Source of the DNA: Blastomyces gilchristii SLH14081
Taxonomy: Eukaryota; Ascomycota; Eurotiomycetes; Onygenales; Ajellomycetaceae
Direction of reading: 5' to 3'
Length of the DNA: 64,000 nt
Assembly: GCF_000003855.2 (NCBI RefSeq)
Contig: NW_003101652.1
Location: forward strand, 1-64,000
The translations under genes were made by a program, and so were the position numbers. This document shows positions 12,213 to 25,201 of this stretch, piece by piece (the stretch's first letter is position 1; each line of letters starts with the position of its first letter). Under the pieces are notes generated by a model. It did not search any database. It worked only from the letters and a program-made list of their open reading frames with translations, and was not told the origin of the DNA.

Positions 12213-14151
12213 ACCAGACTGATTTCTTTCTAAGTGATTCAACTGCGTCTTAAGATAAGTAAATCAATTGCTATACACTCATCAGACTGACTGCAGTATT
12301 AGTGTATAAGTGAGTGAAACTGTCTTTATTATCTTATAAAACTGAAACAGTAAATCAATTACATATTTCAACTGAGTTTACTTCATATCAAAAAGTTTCA
12401 ATATCTGAATTTTTTCTCAATCAGAGTTTGGCACTTAATGATCAATTATCTGACATAATTAAAGAGTCTGAATAGTAATCTTATATATTGAACTTCATTA
12501 TATTCTAACATTCTGTATTATATTCAGTGATATAACTGATTTGTTTATTTATTGAATATTATGAAATTATTATTATTGTTTAGAGAAGATACAAATCATA
12601 TTAACAATGTTTTGAATCTGTGATATTTAAATTATTAGTCAATCTATTCAAAATTAACAGTAGTGTTATTAAAAAGCATTATTAAAAAACAATATTAAAA
12701 AGTGTTATTAAAAAACATTATCTTTTATAAAATGAATGTAAAAATACCTTGAGTAATTACTTTCATCTTATTCTTATTTCAAGAATCAGTCATCTCATTA
12801 TTTTTTATCTCAATATTAAGATTCTTTATCAGTGTTTATATTACAAGTTGAATCATATAAGCAAGCTGCAGCAGTGAGATCTCTTACTATGACCTTGTTT
12901 ATTATTTCAGAAATGCAAAGTCAATTTTTACTTCAAGCTCTTCATTATAGTGTAGTTATTCACAGCATTATCAGTTATAATTGTAAGAAGACTGAGACTA
13001 ATATCTCAATAGTTATTTTTAATCACAGTTATTAATATCTCTGTTATATAATTCTCAGTATAACTGCTGATCAATGATTCAAATTCAATTAATGTCTCTT
13101 AATAAGTTTAGTTCTCATCAATGTAATAATATATAACTCTTATAAATGTAAGATTATTTATACTAGTTTATATATTCACTGTGAGAGACACTCTTCAATG
13201 ATTCTTTAACTCTGATTCTAGATATTATATATTAACTTTGTAGTATATCTTGAGATTGAACTGAAGACAGAATTAATATAAAATATAAAGATTTAAATTA
13301 AGTATTTAAAGAAGTGTTCAGAATTCCCAGTTTTTAATTAATTAAAGAAAAAGATTCAGAGATATATATATATAAAGTAATTATTCATAGAAGTTATCAG
13401 ATAAGAGTTATGAAATCAGAGTACTGATATATGATTATTTTCATATAATTTTCTTCAGATTAGAAAATTAGTATTATTAAAAATCATTTTCTGATAGAGT
13501 AACTTATCAGCTCAGTAGTAATTTTCTCATTATTTTTCTTTTATTATCTGCATTCTGATAACTTGAGATGTCAGAAAATTTCTTCAGAGTTATAATCAGT
13601 CTATGATAAATATTTCTGAATAAAGTTATAGTAATTATAATAGAGAGATAACTCTTCAGTAATCTATAATACAATCTATTAATAATTATTTCATAGTTTA
13701 TCTCAGTGTTTATGTTAAGTTTCTTATAAATGTCATGACCTGAAATCAGATATAAAGAATGAAGTGATTATTTATTATAATTGAAAAAGAATATTCTGTA
13801 TTGAATTATAAATAATATAGATTTTATAATTCATAGTAATTTCTTGAAGAGTTTATTAATCTTCAATAGAAGTGAAAGAAATGAAAGAAGTAAATTCAGA
13901 AGATATAATATTAATTTAAGAAAGATAATAATTTATTTTCAATAACTGATTACTGATGTGTGTAAGAAGAATTATTATAAGAGAAAATAGTCTTCTTTCT
14001 CAGCTTAGTTATAATTTTAGTACTAACTCAGATTGAATATTATCAATATATAAAAGTAAATAAATAATCTTGATTAATCTCTATCATATTTCTTAAAATA
14101 TATTAATATTGTGAAAGAGAGTGTTATTAAATTACATTATCAGATAATATC

Positions 14152-14224
14152 AGATAGAATTGATCTTTGGAAGCTATAACAGCTGAAAGTGAAAGATAAT
14201 TACGCTGCTTTCAGCCGCTCTGAC
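14152..14224. other. Short segment of unknown origin between hAT F and Gypsy A
   Basis: The sequence no longer matches the hAT family and contains CpG sites (GCTGCTTTCAGCCGCTCTGAC). The last five bases, CTGAC, are the left target copy of Gypsy A. No gene seen. Confidence 0.5.
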
Positions 14225-14533
14225 TGTAAGAGGCCTACGCCGAATAGATCAGTATAATATTGATAGGTCTTATATAACAAAGAGAAAAACATTAAAGAAG
14301 GAAAAGAAAGAGAAAGTGTAGAAATCAGTGATTGAGATGAATATTTATACATGTATGTGATGGTGTACACAGTGGAGCTTCGGGGTGGAAGAATCTATAC
14401 ATGTTCATGGCGGCCGAGGATCGGTGATTGAGAATGGCTGAGAATCGGGGTGTACATGTTCAATAGTGAAATGGAAGAATCTATGAAGTGTAACAGAATA
14501 GTCTATATAATTGATTAAGTGCAGCCTGTCACA
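14225..14533 (-). repeat. 3' LTR of Gypsy A
   Basis: 309 bp, begins TGTAAGAGGCCTACGCCG and ends GCCTGTCACA. It is the partner of 20176-20484. Confidence 0.93.
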
Positions 14534-14559
14534 TTAGCTCCTCTCTTTCAGAAGCAGTT

Positions 14560-17500
14560 CTCATCAGTCAAGAGTCACTGTTTTGAATAACACAGAACTC
14601 AGAGTTCAGATCAGTTAATCATAGTCAATTCATTTTATAAAATATTGTCAGTCACAGTCACAGAGTCTCTCATTGAGAATATTCTCAATCTCTCACTCAA
14701 GCTCATTATCTTCTTCTATGATACCTGGTGACTGTCAGTCAGAAGTCAGTTAAGAAGAGAACAGATTGATAATAACACAGCAGAGCAAGCTTGTGTGAAA
14801 TACATTATGAATCTCTGATAATATGTTAAGACAGTAGTTATAGCTATCTAGAATTTCTATCACTTTATACTTGATATGATGGTAATCTAGTATATAAGAT
14901 GAACATATGATTCATATATTCTTAAGATTCAATCATATCAGATCTTCTATCTTATATTATTCAGTAGAATCTTTATAAACATTAATTTAATTCTCTTGAT
15001 CTTATTTTACAGTTGTTATGAAGACCTCTGCTTAATCACAGATATCTCAGAGCTTTATTATAATATTATCAGTGATCTGAATTAAACTGCAGAGATTCAG
15101 TGTGAACTGTGTATTCTCTAGAAGATTCAACACTTTCATGTAATATTTATATGTAAGAAAGAACAGACTTATATCTATTAAAATAGTATCTTGACTATTG
15201 ATAGCAATCTCTGCATGTAGAAGAAGATTATATCAATCATCTTATAAGTGATTACAGAACTTATAGAGATAATTCTTCATAGTCTGAATTATCTGTTTCA
15301 ATATATCATCAGTCTCAGAGTGATAGACAGTTAATAGATAGTATATAATCTTGAGAACTTGACAGATTCTTGTTCAGAGAGTACTCATGAATTAACAGTC
15401 TTAATCTGATACTATAGATCTCAGCAATTCATACATCTGATAGAATAAGCTCTGTAGAAAAGCTTCAGTGACTTGTTCAGTATTCATCTTATTACAAGAT
15501 TTCAATATTATATCTTTGCTCAGTTGATTCACAATAATCAGAATATTTCTATAACTCTTACTCTCAGATAGATTAATAGTGAAGTTAATTACTACATCTC
15601 ATCAGATTCTATCAGAGATATTAAGTGATTTCAATAGATCTTTTCTATGATTCTTTCATAAGATAATAGAAGAACAGTAATTACAGTTTCAGACAAAGTA
15701 TCTGATACTGTTTAATATCTCAGATTGATAGAACTCTTAGAAGATCATTCTATACAGTTGTTCATAGTCTGAATAATTGATTATATATAAATCATGCATC
15801 TCTTACATTATCTAAGTGTGTAAGAGTTCAGAGTGAGAAACCCAGTGTCATTTACAGAATTATAGAGTGTTATTATCATCAATTAAACATTCTGAGATAT
15901 CAGTTCTTATATGTAGTTCTGAGCAAAATCAGAGTGCTTCTTAATATACTGCTTCAATGAGAGTCTGAAGAAGTTCATTCATCTGAGCTGCTGTATATCA
16001 CAGTTCATTCAGTGTAGAGAAAGTGAAGATATCAATGACAGTTCTAACTGAAGAAGTATGTATAGTTCTAATCAGAGAAATATGTATAGTGTTATAAACT
16101 GTTTCATCTTAATTAACTAGTATCTTTGAGTTCAAGAGCTGATGCTCTCAGTTCATTCAGTGAGTATCTGTTACATTGAATAATATATCTTACTCTCATT
16201 GTGAGAGGGTATCTATCATTGAATTCTGACTGTCAGAACAGTAGTGTATTATAAAATAAAAGCAGCTTAAGAACTCAGATCATCATATCTATTATTCAGT
16301 GAGTTTATAGATAGTTATGAAGTATTTGAGATTCTTATAATCTGTGATTATCTCAAATTCAGAGATATTTTGAAGTTCAGAGTTTCATTCTTCTAAACAG
16401 TGTATAATCATAAGAAGTTTCTTATCATAGATCTCATAATTGTATTCAGTGAGACTCAGTTCCTTAGATATAAAGATACATAATTATAGAACATCTTCAT
16501 CATTATATTATAATATCACTTCTTCTATTACATAGTCAGAGAAATCAGTCTCAATAACTGCCTCATGATCAGAATTGAATATTATCAGTAGAGAGATATT
16601 AATGAATATCTTCTTCATCTATATAAATACAGCTTTGATGTTCACTGACTATTGAAATACTGAGTTCTTCTTAGTAAGGTCTGTAAGTGATCTTATAATA
16701 TCTGAGAAGTTTTATATAAATCACTGATAGAAGTTAGTGAATTCAATAAAGCTTTATACATCTTTCACAGTATATGAAGCTTCTCATTCAAGAATGATAG
16801 AGATCTTCTCAGAATTCATTCAAATCTTCTTATCAGCTTCTATGATGAAATGTAAGTATTTAGTACTCTTAACTTCAAAATTATACTTATTAATATCAAT
16901 TGATAGTTCTGCTTCTCATAGTTATTATAATACTCTTTATACATACTCTTGATATTCTTTTCTAAATTTATCAGTGAAGATGAGAATGTTATCTAGATAA
17001 GCAGATATAAACTTATCAAGAAAATCTCAGAGTACTTAGTTGATATACTTCTGAAATATACTGAAGATATTAGTCAGTTCAAAGAGTGTGACTATTCATT
17101 CAAGAAGATCATAACATGTTCAGAATGCTGTAAGTCATTCATCTCCTTCAGTGATATAAATCTTATGAAACACAGTGATGACATCTAGCTTTGTAAATCA
17201 TTGAGCTCACTCAATTCATGCTAGGATTTCATTAATGAGAGATAAGAGATATCAATCTTTCTTTATCAATCTATTCAGACCTCAGTAGTTCACATAGAAT
17301 TGAAGTTCTTCATCTAGCTTCTTTGTAAAGAGAATAGAAGCTGCAGTGAAAGAGTTGCTAATCTATATAAATTTCTTATCTAACAGATCATTGAGTGTCT
17401 TCTGAAGAAGAAGAAGTTCATCTCAAAACATATTATAAAGAGAATCTCATGATGGTTCAGAGTTCTTATCATTCTTCTTTTTCAACTTGATACTGTGATT

Positions 17501-20150
17501 CACTCCTGAATCTCATAAGAGAGGTAGATTTGTAGTATTATTATCTTATCAGAAGATATCTAGATATTCATGATATTATTAAGAGTAGACTGGCCGCCGG
17601 AATCATGAATTTCACGTTTGGTCTCATTTGATCTGGTCTCATACATTTCTTAGCGTGAATCCCGCTGGGACTGGCTATCAAAAAAACATGTAAAGTGACT
17701 ATATATCAGATCTTAAAATGAAATCATGACTTGAAAAAAATGAGAAAGTGGTCTTATTTGGTCTCATTTAGTCACATTCTTGGCATAAAGTTACTATTTT
17801 TAGACATTTTAAGGTTTTTTTTAGACTATTTTTAATTTTTTAAAAAGTAACACTTTTTGGTAACACTCAAATGAGATTTAAAGTCATTTAAAGCAATAAA
17901 AATAATTTAAATTGAGAAGTGAAAATCATGATCTCATTTGGAAAATGTGATAAGAGTAGACAGTAAGTCTCACTGAGACAGTATGAGACTACTATCTAAT
18001 GTTAAAACTGTGTAATGGGATCAGTCGAATTGATAATGAGACTATCAAAAAATCTGGTCCTGGTCTCAGACACGGTCACACGGTCAGTCTAATTAAGAGA
18101 GTTTTGTATGAGAATCTGTTATTATAATACAGAATAACTTTTCTAGAGTCTTTTTAATATCAGTCAGACTGGCAGAATAGATTAATAGATAATTCTGCTA
18201 TCAATGATTCTTTTGATGACTTCTTTTTCTAAGCATTTTGTAGATGTTGACAGAGATCTGTGTCAGATTCATAGTCTTGTAAATGTTATTCTTGTGAATT
18301 CTATCATTGTTAGAGAATATCAAGCTTCTGTTTTAAGCATTTAATAAGATGTCTTGTTCAGATAGTCAGGCAAGTTCTAATATAAGATTATAATCAAGAT
18401 TATCAACTTTATATACATAGGCATCTTCACATTGATATTCTCTTACATCTATGATTAGCTTCATCATGTAATCAGTATAAATGTCTTTTAAATCATCAAA
18501 TCCTGTGAGAAGTCAGAGTCTTAATAAGAGAATATGCTGAAGATCATGATGTCTTATAACTGAAGATTTTATCAATGCATAGTGACATAGACTGCTGTCT
18601 ATCATGGCTTTCATATTATACATATTATCAATCACAGTAGATACAAGAATCACATTCATTATCATTTTCTCTTCAAATCATTGTTATCTGATCTCTTCAA
18701 GCTTCTGTTTACAAATTTGAACAGAAGCTAATCTTTTCCCTGTTTCATTGAGACATTCTTATAGTTATCTTCTGAATCTTTCTTCACTGTAATATGATTA
18801 GTACAGACAGATGCTGATTCATTCTTTGAATGAGAAGACACTGATCTTTCTCTTGATTGAGAAGATGCCAGTCTTTCTCTTGAGTGTGAAGACACATAGA
18901 TCAATTAGCAGTTGAAAGTGATATATTCTAATCAGTTACAGTTGATGCATACTTCACATTGATATTAATCAGCAACTTCTTCAGAAGTGATCTCAGAGAT
19001 TCAGAAGCCTGTTTGAATGACAGAGACTCTTACTTATACATAGACATTCAAGTCTACTCAATTCATGACATCTGCATCATTGTTATTCCTCAGTATGAGT
19101 GTATAAGTTACTGAGATGTAACATCTTCTATCACTGTTCTGTATACTCTTGAGCTTGATAAGACAGTCATTTATTGTCTGAAGCTGTGTGCAGAAGTCTT
19201 CATAAGTCTGGTCTTTGTCTACACTTATAAGAGTCTGTAAGAGTTTGAAAGTTAATATCTTCTTAAGCATGCTAATCTTCATTCAATTCTCTCATGATTG
19301 ATCACCTGCTTCTAGAATCTTGATGTTGAAGTCAGAGATGAATGTTATAAGAGAAGTGTTTCTCTGTCAGATACTCTGTAATTAATCTAATACTTTCTGT
19401 TGTATAGCAGTGTCTCAGAACAGAATATCAAGATGTTTTATAATATTATCAGATGTTCACAATGCTGGTTCACATGCTTTCATTTATGAATGAAACTTCT
19501 GTTTCACACAATCTTTCAATCATTCATTAATATATCAATCTTAATTAATTAATAAACTGATGATATCTTCATCTACACTCAGTTTCACAAGCATTTTCAT
19601 TCTTCATGATGAGTAGAGAGTGAGATCAGAAGTATCAAAATATACAGAAGTATTTAAGTATTCTTTCAGTGCTTTTATATTTGATTCTGTAGATGTTAAA
19701 ATCACATAAGTTAATCATTGAATCTCTTTATATTGATGTTATTAAGTTACATGCATATCAGCTATTTATTGTTATTGTAGTTTCAATGTTGCTCAGAGTC
19801 ACTGTGACACTGTATCTATGCTCATATTTAAGAGTTCTTTCATATTATTATTCGCCATGATTATATCATTTATTAAATGTGTGATATCTGTGAAATCTGA
19901 AGAAGTGTAATTGTATGAATATCTCATATGTCTGAGTATCAGAACTCTCAGATTCTTCACTAACATTCTCTTTGTAAGATTTTATTACAGGGTCAGAATA
20001 ACTGATGAGTAAGCTTCTATCTGAGAACTCAGTGTCTGCTTAACTGTTTAACTGTTTTTCTATTTCTTACACATCATTACATATTTAAATATCTCTCAAT
20101 GAATAATTGTTTCTGATGAGAAGACAATGCATGAATAATTATTTTCTAAT
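14560..20150 (-). pseudogene. Gypsy A gag-pol relic
   Basis: Read on the minus strand with TGA taken as lost Trp/Arg. Gag has a CCHC zinc knuckle (18908-18948; CINCN.LEYITFNC, its His mutated to Tyr; His is intact in copies B and C). A retropepsin-like stretch follows around DSSLCHYALIKSS (about 18590). RT follows, with LDEELQFYVNY.GLNRL (about 17270-17320), KLDVITVFHK (about 17165) and YLDN in place of the catalytic YLDD (about 16990). Further on is an integrase core whose STVYHSETDDILKQ motif at about 15310 corresponds to the STAYHPQTDGQTE region. The order PR-RT-IN is that of Ty3/Gypsy. Every expected Trp is TGA. Confidence 0.88.
17586..18091 (+). mobile_element. hAT-type MITE, copy 1 (506 bp)
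   Basis: It begins TAGACTGGCCGCC and ends GGTCAGTCTA, giving short inverted termini TAGACTGnC. A perfect 8-bp target duplication, ATTAAGAG, lies at 17578-17585 and 18092-18099. The empty site exists in Gypsy copy B near 38712-38725 (GATATTATTGAGAGAG). The terminal 40 bp on one side and about 100 bp on the other match the ends of the 5.8-kb hAT element at 58180, so the MITE was probably mobilised by that family's transposase. It has no coding capacity. Confidence 0.95.
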
Positions 20151-20175
20151 AAGAAGACAATGAACATTTTTCTAG

Positions 20176-20484
20176 TATAAGAGGTCTACACTGAATAGAT
20201 CAGTATAATATTGATAGATCTTATATAACAAAGAGAAAAACATTAAAGAAGAAAAAGAAAGAGAAAGTGTAGAAATCAGCAATTGAGATGAATATTTATA
20301 AACATATGTGATGGTGTACACAATGGAGCTTCGGGGTGGAAGAATCTATACGCGTTCGTGGCGGCCGAGGATCGGTGATTGAGAATGGCCGAGAATCGGG
20401 GTGTATGTATTCACTAGTGAAATGGAAGAATCTATGAAGTGTAACGGAATAGTCTATATGATTGATCAGGCGCAGCCCGCCACA
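20176..20484 (-). repeat. 5' LTR of Gypsy A
   Basis: 309 bp, begins TATAAGAGGTCTACAC and ends GCAGCCCGCCACA. It keeps a GC-rich core (about 20330-20400) with a repeated GGCCGAG-type motif. It should hold the promoter on the minus strand. Confidence 0.93.
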
Positions 20485-20489
20485 CTGAT

Positions 20490-21113
20490 ACTGTGAATTC
20501 ACACTCACACTAAGAAACACTATACCTATTCTGAAAGTCATCAGTCACTGCTTTTTAAGTGTTTATTAACACATGATCTCATCTTTCTGCTTGCATAACT
20601 GCTTGTGAACTGCTCACTCTGTTTCAGTTCATTCATTTGTTCAAGTCGCTCAGCTTGAAGTGCTTCATTTCTGATACTCAAGTATAATGACTGTCTGAAT
20701 ATTTATGACTTTCTTATTCTATAAATACTATCATGTCTTTCTTCTCTTTCTTCTTTCTTTTCTCTACCTTTTCTCACTTTTTCTTCAATTGCTGTTGATT
20801 TCTCTTTAAGTTATTATATACTCTTATTACCAGTTTTCTCTCTCATCTACTGCAGCTCTCTTACAGATGATTGATCAACTTCAGTCTTTCTTTATAGAAT
20901 CACTTTTCTATCTACCTATATATCAGTGACAGTCTGATGCACTCATCTGAATAATATATCAGTTAAAAGACTCAAAGTGCTGAAAGCTGACAGATCACAC
21001 ACTGCAGATTAACTGACTTCACTCAGAAAGCTAAACTACAAAGCTATATTAAAATAATATAATATCACTGATCACACATTCAGAATCTACTCTGTAAATA
21101 CTGAGAAAAACAG
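20490..21113. other. AT-rich DNA upstream of the DUF3435 relic
   Basis: No reading frame or repeat recognised. It lies 5' of the relic that starts at 21114 and may contain its old promoter. Confidence 0.4.
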
Positions 21114-23935
21114 ATGAACAGTTCAGTAGAAGCTTCAGCAGTCAGTAGTGATCTCTATGAAGAAATTGAATTTAATCTTCTTATAAAGATAAGCTTCTGC
21201 TGTGCTGAACTCAAGACTATAAAAGAGAAGTTCTTCAAGAATCTGATAGCAGACTGAGTCAAGACATACTTCAACTGACTTAAGAACACTCACTGAGACA
21301 GTATTAAAATAGTATCAGTCTTTAACAGTTACTGACAGCTTCTGAAGACTCTGTATGTAAAGTACACTAATCATGATATAAATAATGAGATAATGCAGAA
21401 TTGTCTGAATATAAGATTATCAGAATATCTGATATGATCTCAGCTGACAGATATTCTATACAGTATAAGAATATTATTATCAAGAGATGAGATCTTCAGT
21501 GACAAGTGAGAAGAAAGCTGTTCAGTATTAAGAATAATGTGTACTGCATTCTTCATGCTCATTGAACACAGTGTATGAAGATATATGCTGATAAGAAACA
21601 GTGACTCTATATTACTACAGACATTCTTCTGTTCTTCATCTTCAGTGAGAGACTGATCTCACTGTTCAACACCTGAATCAAAACAGATGATAAGAAAGTC
21701 AGAGATAAACTATCAAAGAAAGTGTTACACATCATTAGCAAGAACTCAAAGTGCAAGATCAACTGTCACTGTCACTGTTTCTGAGAAACAGAGACTCTCA
21801 GTCTCTACTTGAAGATAAGATTCTGAATCAGTCAACAAGATAATAGACTCATAGTATCAGAGAAATACAAGAGAACTCATTCTGACAATAATAATAAGAA
21901 ATATCATGATATAAAGAAGGCATGAATTATAGCTTCTTAAAGAAGCTGTTACTTCATCTGAGACAAAGTATTCTATAGCAACTACAGAATGTGCAGTGAA
22001 GACATTATATACAATACTCTGAATAGTGATCTGAATAGTCATATGAGTAATGATACAGACTTTAACTCAGAGTATATTAATATAGAAAGTAATAGCACTG
22101 GCAGCAATTTCAGAGAATCTCTGTTTAGTAAGCTCATGTAAGAAAATGATACTGACACTGAGTTAAGTGTAGAGTCAGTGAAAAGTGACTACATCAGTGA
22201 TATATCTGCTGATAATAATATCAGTGAACTTGACTGTTTCATAGAGAATATGACAGATGATAAGTATAATACAGACTTGAAGAAGACTGAGACTCTTGTC
22301 TGACAGTATATTAAATTTCATATTATTTGAAGTCTCTTGACTGATCAGCTGAACATTCTTCTGATCAAGATCACACTTCTTTATATAAAGAGTGAAGATA
22401 AGAAGTCATGAGTATAAGAATCTACAGCTTTCTCTCTTTTTAATCTCTGTGCTGTTTTACACTTCAATGACTGACTGACTGCAGAAAAACATTTATTATC
22501 AGTTATAATTCAGAGCTGCTTCTGAATCTTCTGAGTCATCTTCTCTTAATAATAATAGATGACAAAATCTTCATATCTGAATTCAAAAAGCTTGAAGATA
22601 TCTACTGATATCTCATCATATCATATCTAAGTGATATGAATCTAAAGATTAAGGCAGAGATACTGAACTTACTGATATTTCATCAGTCTGAATACACAGA
22701 GAATGAATACTGAACATCAGAGAGAATGTCTCTTAAAGAATCTATATAAAACAGTTATCTCAAATATCTTGATCTGATGACTGAGCTTAAATATAGTCTG
22801 ACTCAGTATGTCTGATAATACTCTCTTATCAATATTATTAACAGTATATATCTTATCACTCTTCTTGATTCTCTCTTCTATTCTCTCTTTCTTTTCATTC
22901 TCTCTGATCAGACTGTTTGCTGATCTACTGAATTCACAGTCAAAGCTCTGTTCTCTGTTCAGAATTAAGTCATCAATTATGAATTCAATGCAGTACAGTA
23001 CTATCTAGACATGATCATCTAATTCAATCTGAAAGCTACAGTCATGAAGCTCTCATTAAATGAAGTGATTCAGAAAACAGTTTATAAGCTGTTCTTGAAC
23101 ACTGATACTACTGCTCTTACAGAACTTAATAATGAGCTGAAAAGAAAGATTACTAATAACTTAAAAATTAGAGAGCTTACTGAGTGTAGTAAAGAGCTGA
23201 CTGAGAAGCTGAGAGTAATGAGATTCTATTTCATATTGACAGCATAAGATAAAACTTCACTGTATAAGAAGAAAATAAAGACAGTTTCTCAGTTGAACTG
23301 TAGCAAAGTTTATCTTCACTTTAAGCTTATTAAGTAACAGAGATAGTGACACTTTCAGCATGCTGATACAGAGTGATTTAATCAGTAACTTTATAATAGC
23401 ATAATCTGTGATTCTCTGAATGAGTGTTCAGTCTCATTCTCACTTCAGATCTTAGAATGAAGATAGATCATTGAGCTGACATGCACTGACACTCAGAAAC
23501 TGACTGAGAATGAGCAGCTCACACACTGATATATATGTATTATTATCTAGTTCAAGCTGCAGTGTCAGAAGAAGATTCAGTATTAAGATTATCACAAGAA
23601 ACAGCAGTTATCACAGCAATATTTTCAGTATGACTTATCTCTAGATACTGTGTGAGTGAAAGAATATATTTCAGTGAAGCTGAGTGAAAAGCAGTGTTTA
23701 TTCTATATCACTGATATCTTATTGCTCTGAAAAGAGTAAATGAAGGTCTGAAAGCATATAAACAAGTTCTGAAATCATATTAAGAGTATTCACTGCAAGC
23801 AGCTGAAGATGTACTTCTTCAGATAAAAACTCTGTGAAATCTGTAAAATACAGAGTATCACCTTGATTTCACTCTGTCTCATGAAATTCAAGAGTCATAC
23901 TCAGAGTGTACACAGCCCCTGTTTACATTCATAGG
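21114..23935 (+). pseudogene. DUF3435 / C2H2 protein relic (tyrosine-recombinase type)
   Basis: A long forward frame with TGA at lost Trp positions. From ATG at 21114 the N-terminal part reads EKFFKNLIAD.VKTYFN.LKN and LLKTLYVKYTNHDINNEI (about 21230-21390), matching the start of fungal DUF3435 proteins. The middle is acidic and Ser/Asp rich (about 22040-22290). At about 23000-23220 comes YYLDMII.FNLKATVMKLSL followed by ALTELNNELKRK and a Leu-rich helix, as after the recombinase core. The C-terminus has two Cys/His finger-like motifs, QCLFYI...INKF.NHIKSIH and LCEIC...LMKFKSHTQSVH (about 23690-23915). DUF3435 is the domain of Starship 'captain' and related YR enzymes. Assignment rests on recalled family patterns. 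The gene is dead, frames are patchy around 21650-22700, and no Starship ends are visible. Confidence 0.62.
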
Positions 23936-23939
23936 TTTT

Positions 23940-24911
23940 TACAGAGAATGTCTGATAATTAAATCATATTTCTATTATTTCTAATCTTTTCTTACTTTTA
24001 ATACTTTTGCTACAAAGTGCCCTGCCATCAATACATAAGCACAGATTATTAGATAAAATCAAACAGGAATAATCTGTAGAAATGTGAAAGAGCAGATTTA
24101 TTCACTAGAAACTCTTGAAGAAACTATGAGGTCACTTTTTCTCTAGAAATGATATTTGCCATGACCAGGCACTGTTTTTGACTTATTCATGTTTTCTCAT
24201 CTTTTAATTTCTTTCAGTGACTTCATTCTAGAGGAAATCTTGCTATGATATCATGCAAAAACTTATCATATAATTATGCACAGCTCAAATTTTAGTTGTG
24301 TAATTTTAGTTTATAAGGGTTATTAAACTATGTTTAACAGCAGAATAAAAGAGATTTCTCACCAAATTAAGGTTTCCCGGCATAAAGGCTGCTTCTGTTG
24401 AAAGATACTTCGAGCGATCGGCCATTCTACTGTAGTTGTTTACATTCTCAAGACTCTGCGATCCAAAATCGTGGAGCTCATCATTTTGACAACGCACAAC
24501 TCATTCTCTTTTGCAATCCATTTCTGACACCCGCCTATTCTTGTTTCTTGCTCTCTCCTGGGAAATTGGCAGGCACTGGAATGGCAGGCACTGAAAATCA
24601 GCTTGCATTATCTCCCAGCTAGTATTCAAAGACAGCTGCAAGCCCAAAAATAGTTCTCTTCCCAGGGCACGGGGCAGAATATAGCCACGGCCATATCCTC
24701 GAAACCGTGGCCTCATGGTGCGTATATACCCACCTTCCCTCTTCAACCGTCTACCAGGTAAATGTTTTCTTCCAGTGTCGACCATGGCATGAGATGCGAG
24801 GAATAACGCAACTATGCACCAAAATGGTTGACTGGTAGAGAATTCTCACCAGCTCTATCCCAGAAATCTTCCTAAAGCTCACCTGTAATTGGTGAGTCTT
24901 CAGTGGCTATT
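23940..24911. other. Mixed-composition DNA, no convincing gene
   Basis: From about 24330 the base composition becomes normal and CpG returns. A monomer-like fragment of the 61-bp repeat family is present at 24141-24177 (CTCTAGAAATGATATTTGCCATGACCAGGCA). A minus-strand frame of 94 codons (24501-24785) has no recognisable domain and I do not call it a gene. The segment TTTTGCAATCCATTTC (about 24507) recurs in variant form at 32868-32890 and 33140-33210. Confidence 0.5.
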
Positions 24912-25201
24912 TCAGGTGGGTTTTTTCAGTGACCTTGCTAGTTGACTGATATATTTACTCAGACTCATGCTTCAGTTCTCACCTGACTTAGAAAGTTGCT
25001 TCTATGACAGATTTATTAGAATTTTCAGATATGTGAAGTTGCTGTTGACTCACTTCTTAATCATTCTGTAAATGAATTCAGACTGTGATATATCATGTGA
25101 ATAGTTGTGATATATTTAGTATGACCAGGCCACAGATGTTCTGAAGAGTAGAGGATAATTTTCTTTTAGAAATGATATCTAGTATGATCAAAGTCATTGA
25201 T
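24912..25201 (+). repeat. Low-copy repeat R, copy 1
   Basis: It shares GGGTTTTTTCAG..GACCTTGCTAGTTG with 27266-27298, and GACTTAGAAAGTTGCTTCTATGAC plus the following 200 bp with 32215-32460. Copy 2 is split by Fot1 and by the chimeric LINE. Copy 1 shows the CpG/CpC mutation pattern (for example CGGATG changed to CAGATG) while copy 2 is nearly unmutated. Confidence 0.85.

Larger units (their letters stand above)
8745..14151 (-). mobile_element. hAT transposon relic F (reverse, truncated)
   Basis: This is collinear with the reverse complement of 63972 down to about 61050 of the complete hAT copy. It begins TAAACTGATCAGTGAG, a mutated form of TAGACTGGCTGGCGGG. The transposase segment is therefore on the minus strand and carries many stops, including the hAT C-terminal dimerisation region at about 9100-9300. 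Two LINE insertions (9784-11091; 11108 into the gap) and 219 unknown bases interrupt it. Homology stops near 14151, so the other end, including the accessory gene seen in copy E, is missing. Confidence 0.85.
14225..20484 (-). mobile_element. Gypsy-type LTR retrotransposon A
   Basis: A complete but dead element. The LTRs are 14225-14533 and 20176-20484 (309 bp each; TG...CA ends, with TG mutated to TA at 20176). The 5-bp target duplication is CTGAC/CTGAT, a single C-to-T difference. Coding is on the minus strand, so the right LTR is the 5' LTR. A MITE (17586-18091) interrupts it between protease and RT. Copies B (35391-48615) and C (from 55481) are the same family. The LTRs keep CpG-rich patches while the interior is stripped of CpG and CC/GG. 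Confidence 0.95.

Noticed and set aside
11979..12242. Open frame across the N run
   Set aside because: It consists of unknown bases and has no coding evidence.
14225..20484. Element A with forward-strand coding
   Set aside because: RT, integrase and zinc-knuckle motifs read only on the minus strand; forward open frames such as 16737-16952 are antisense shadows.
24501..24785. 94-codon minus-strand gene
   Set aside because: No domain, no clear start context, and overlapping open frames in a GC-normal island.
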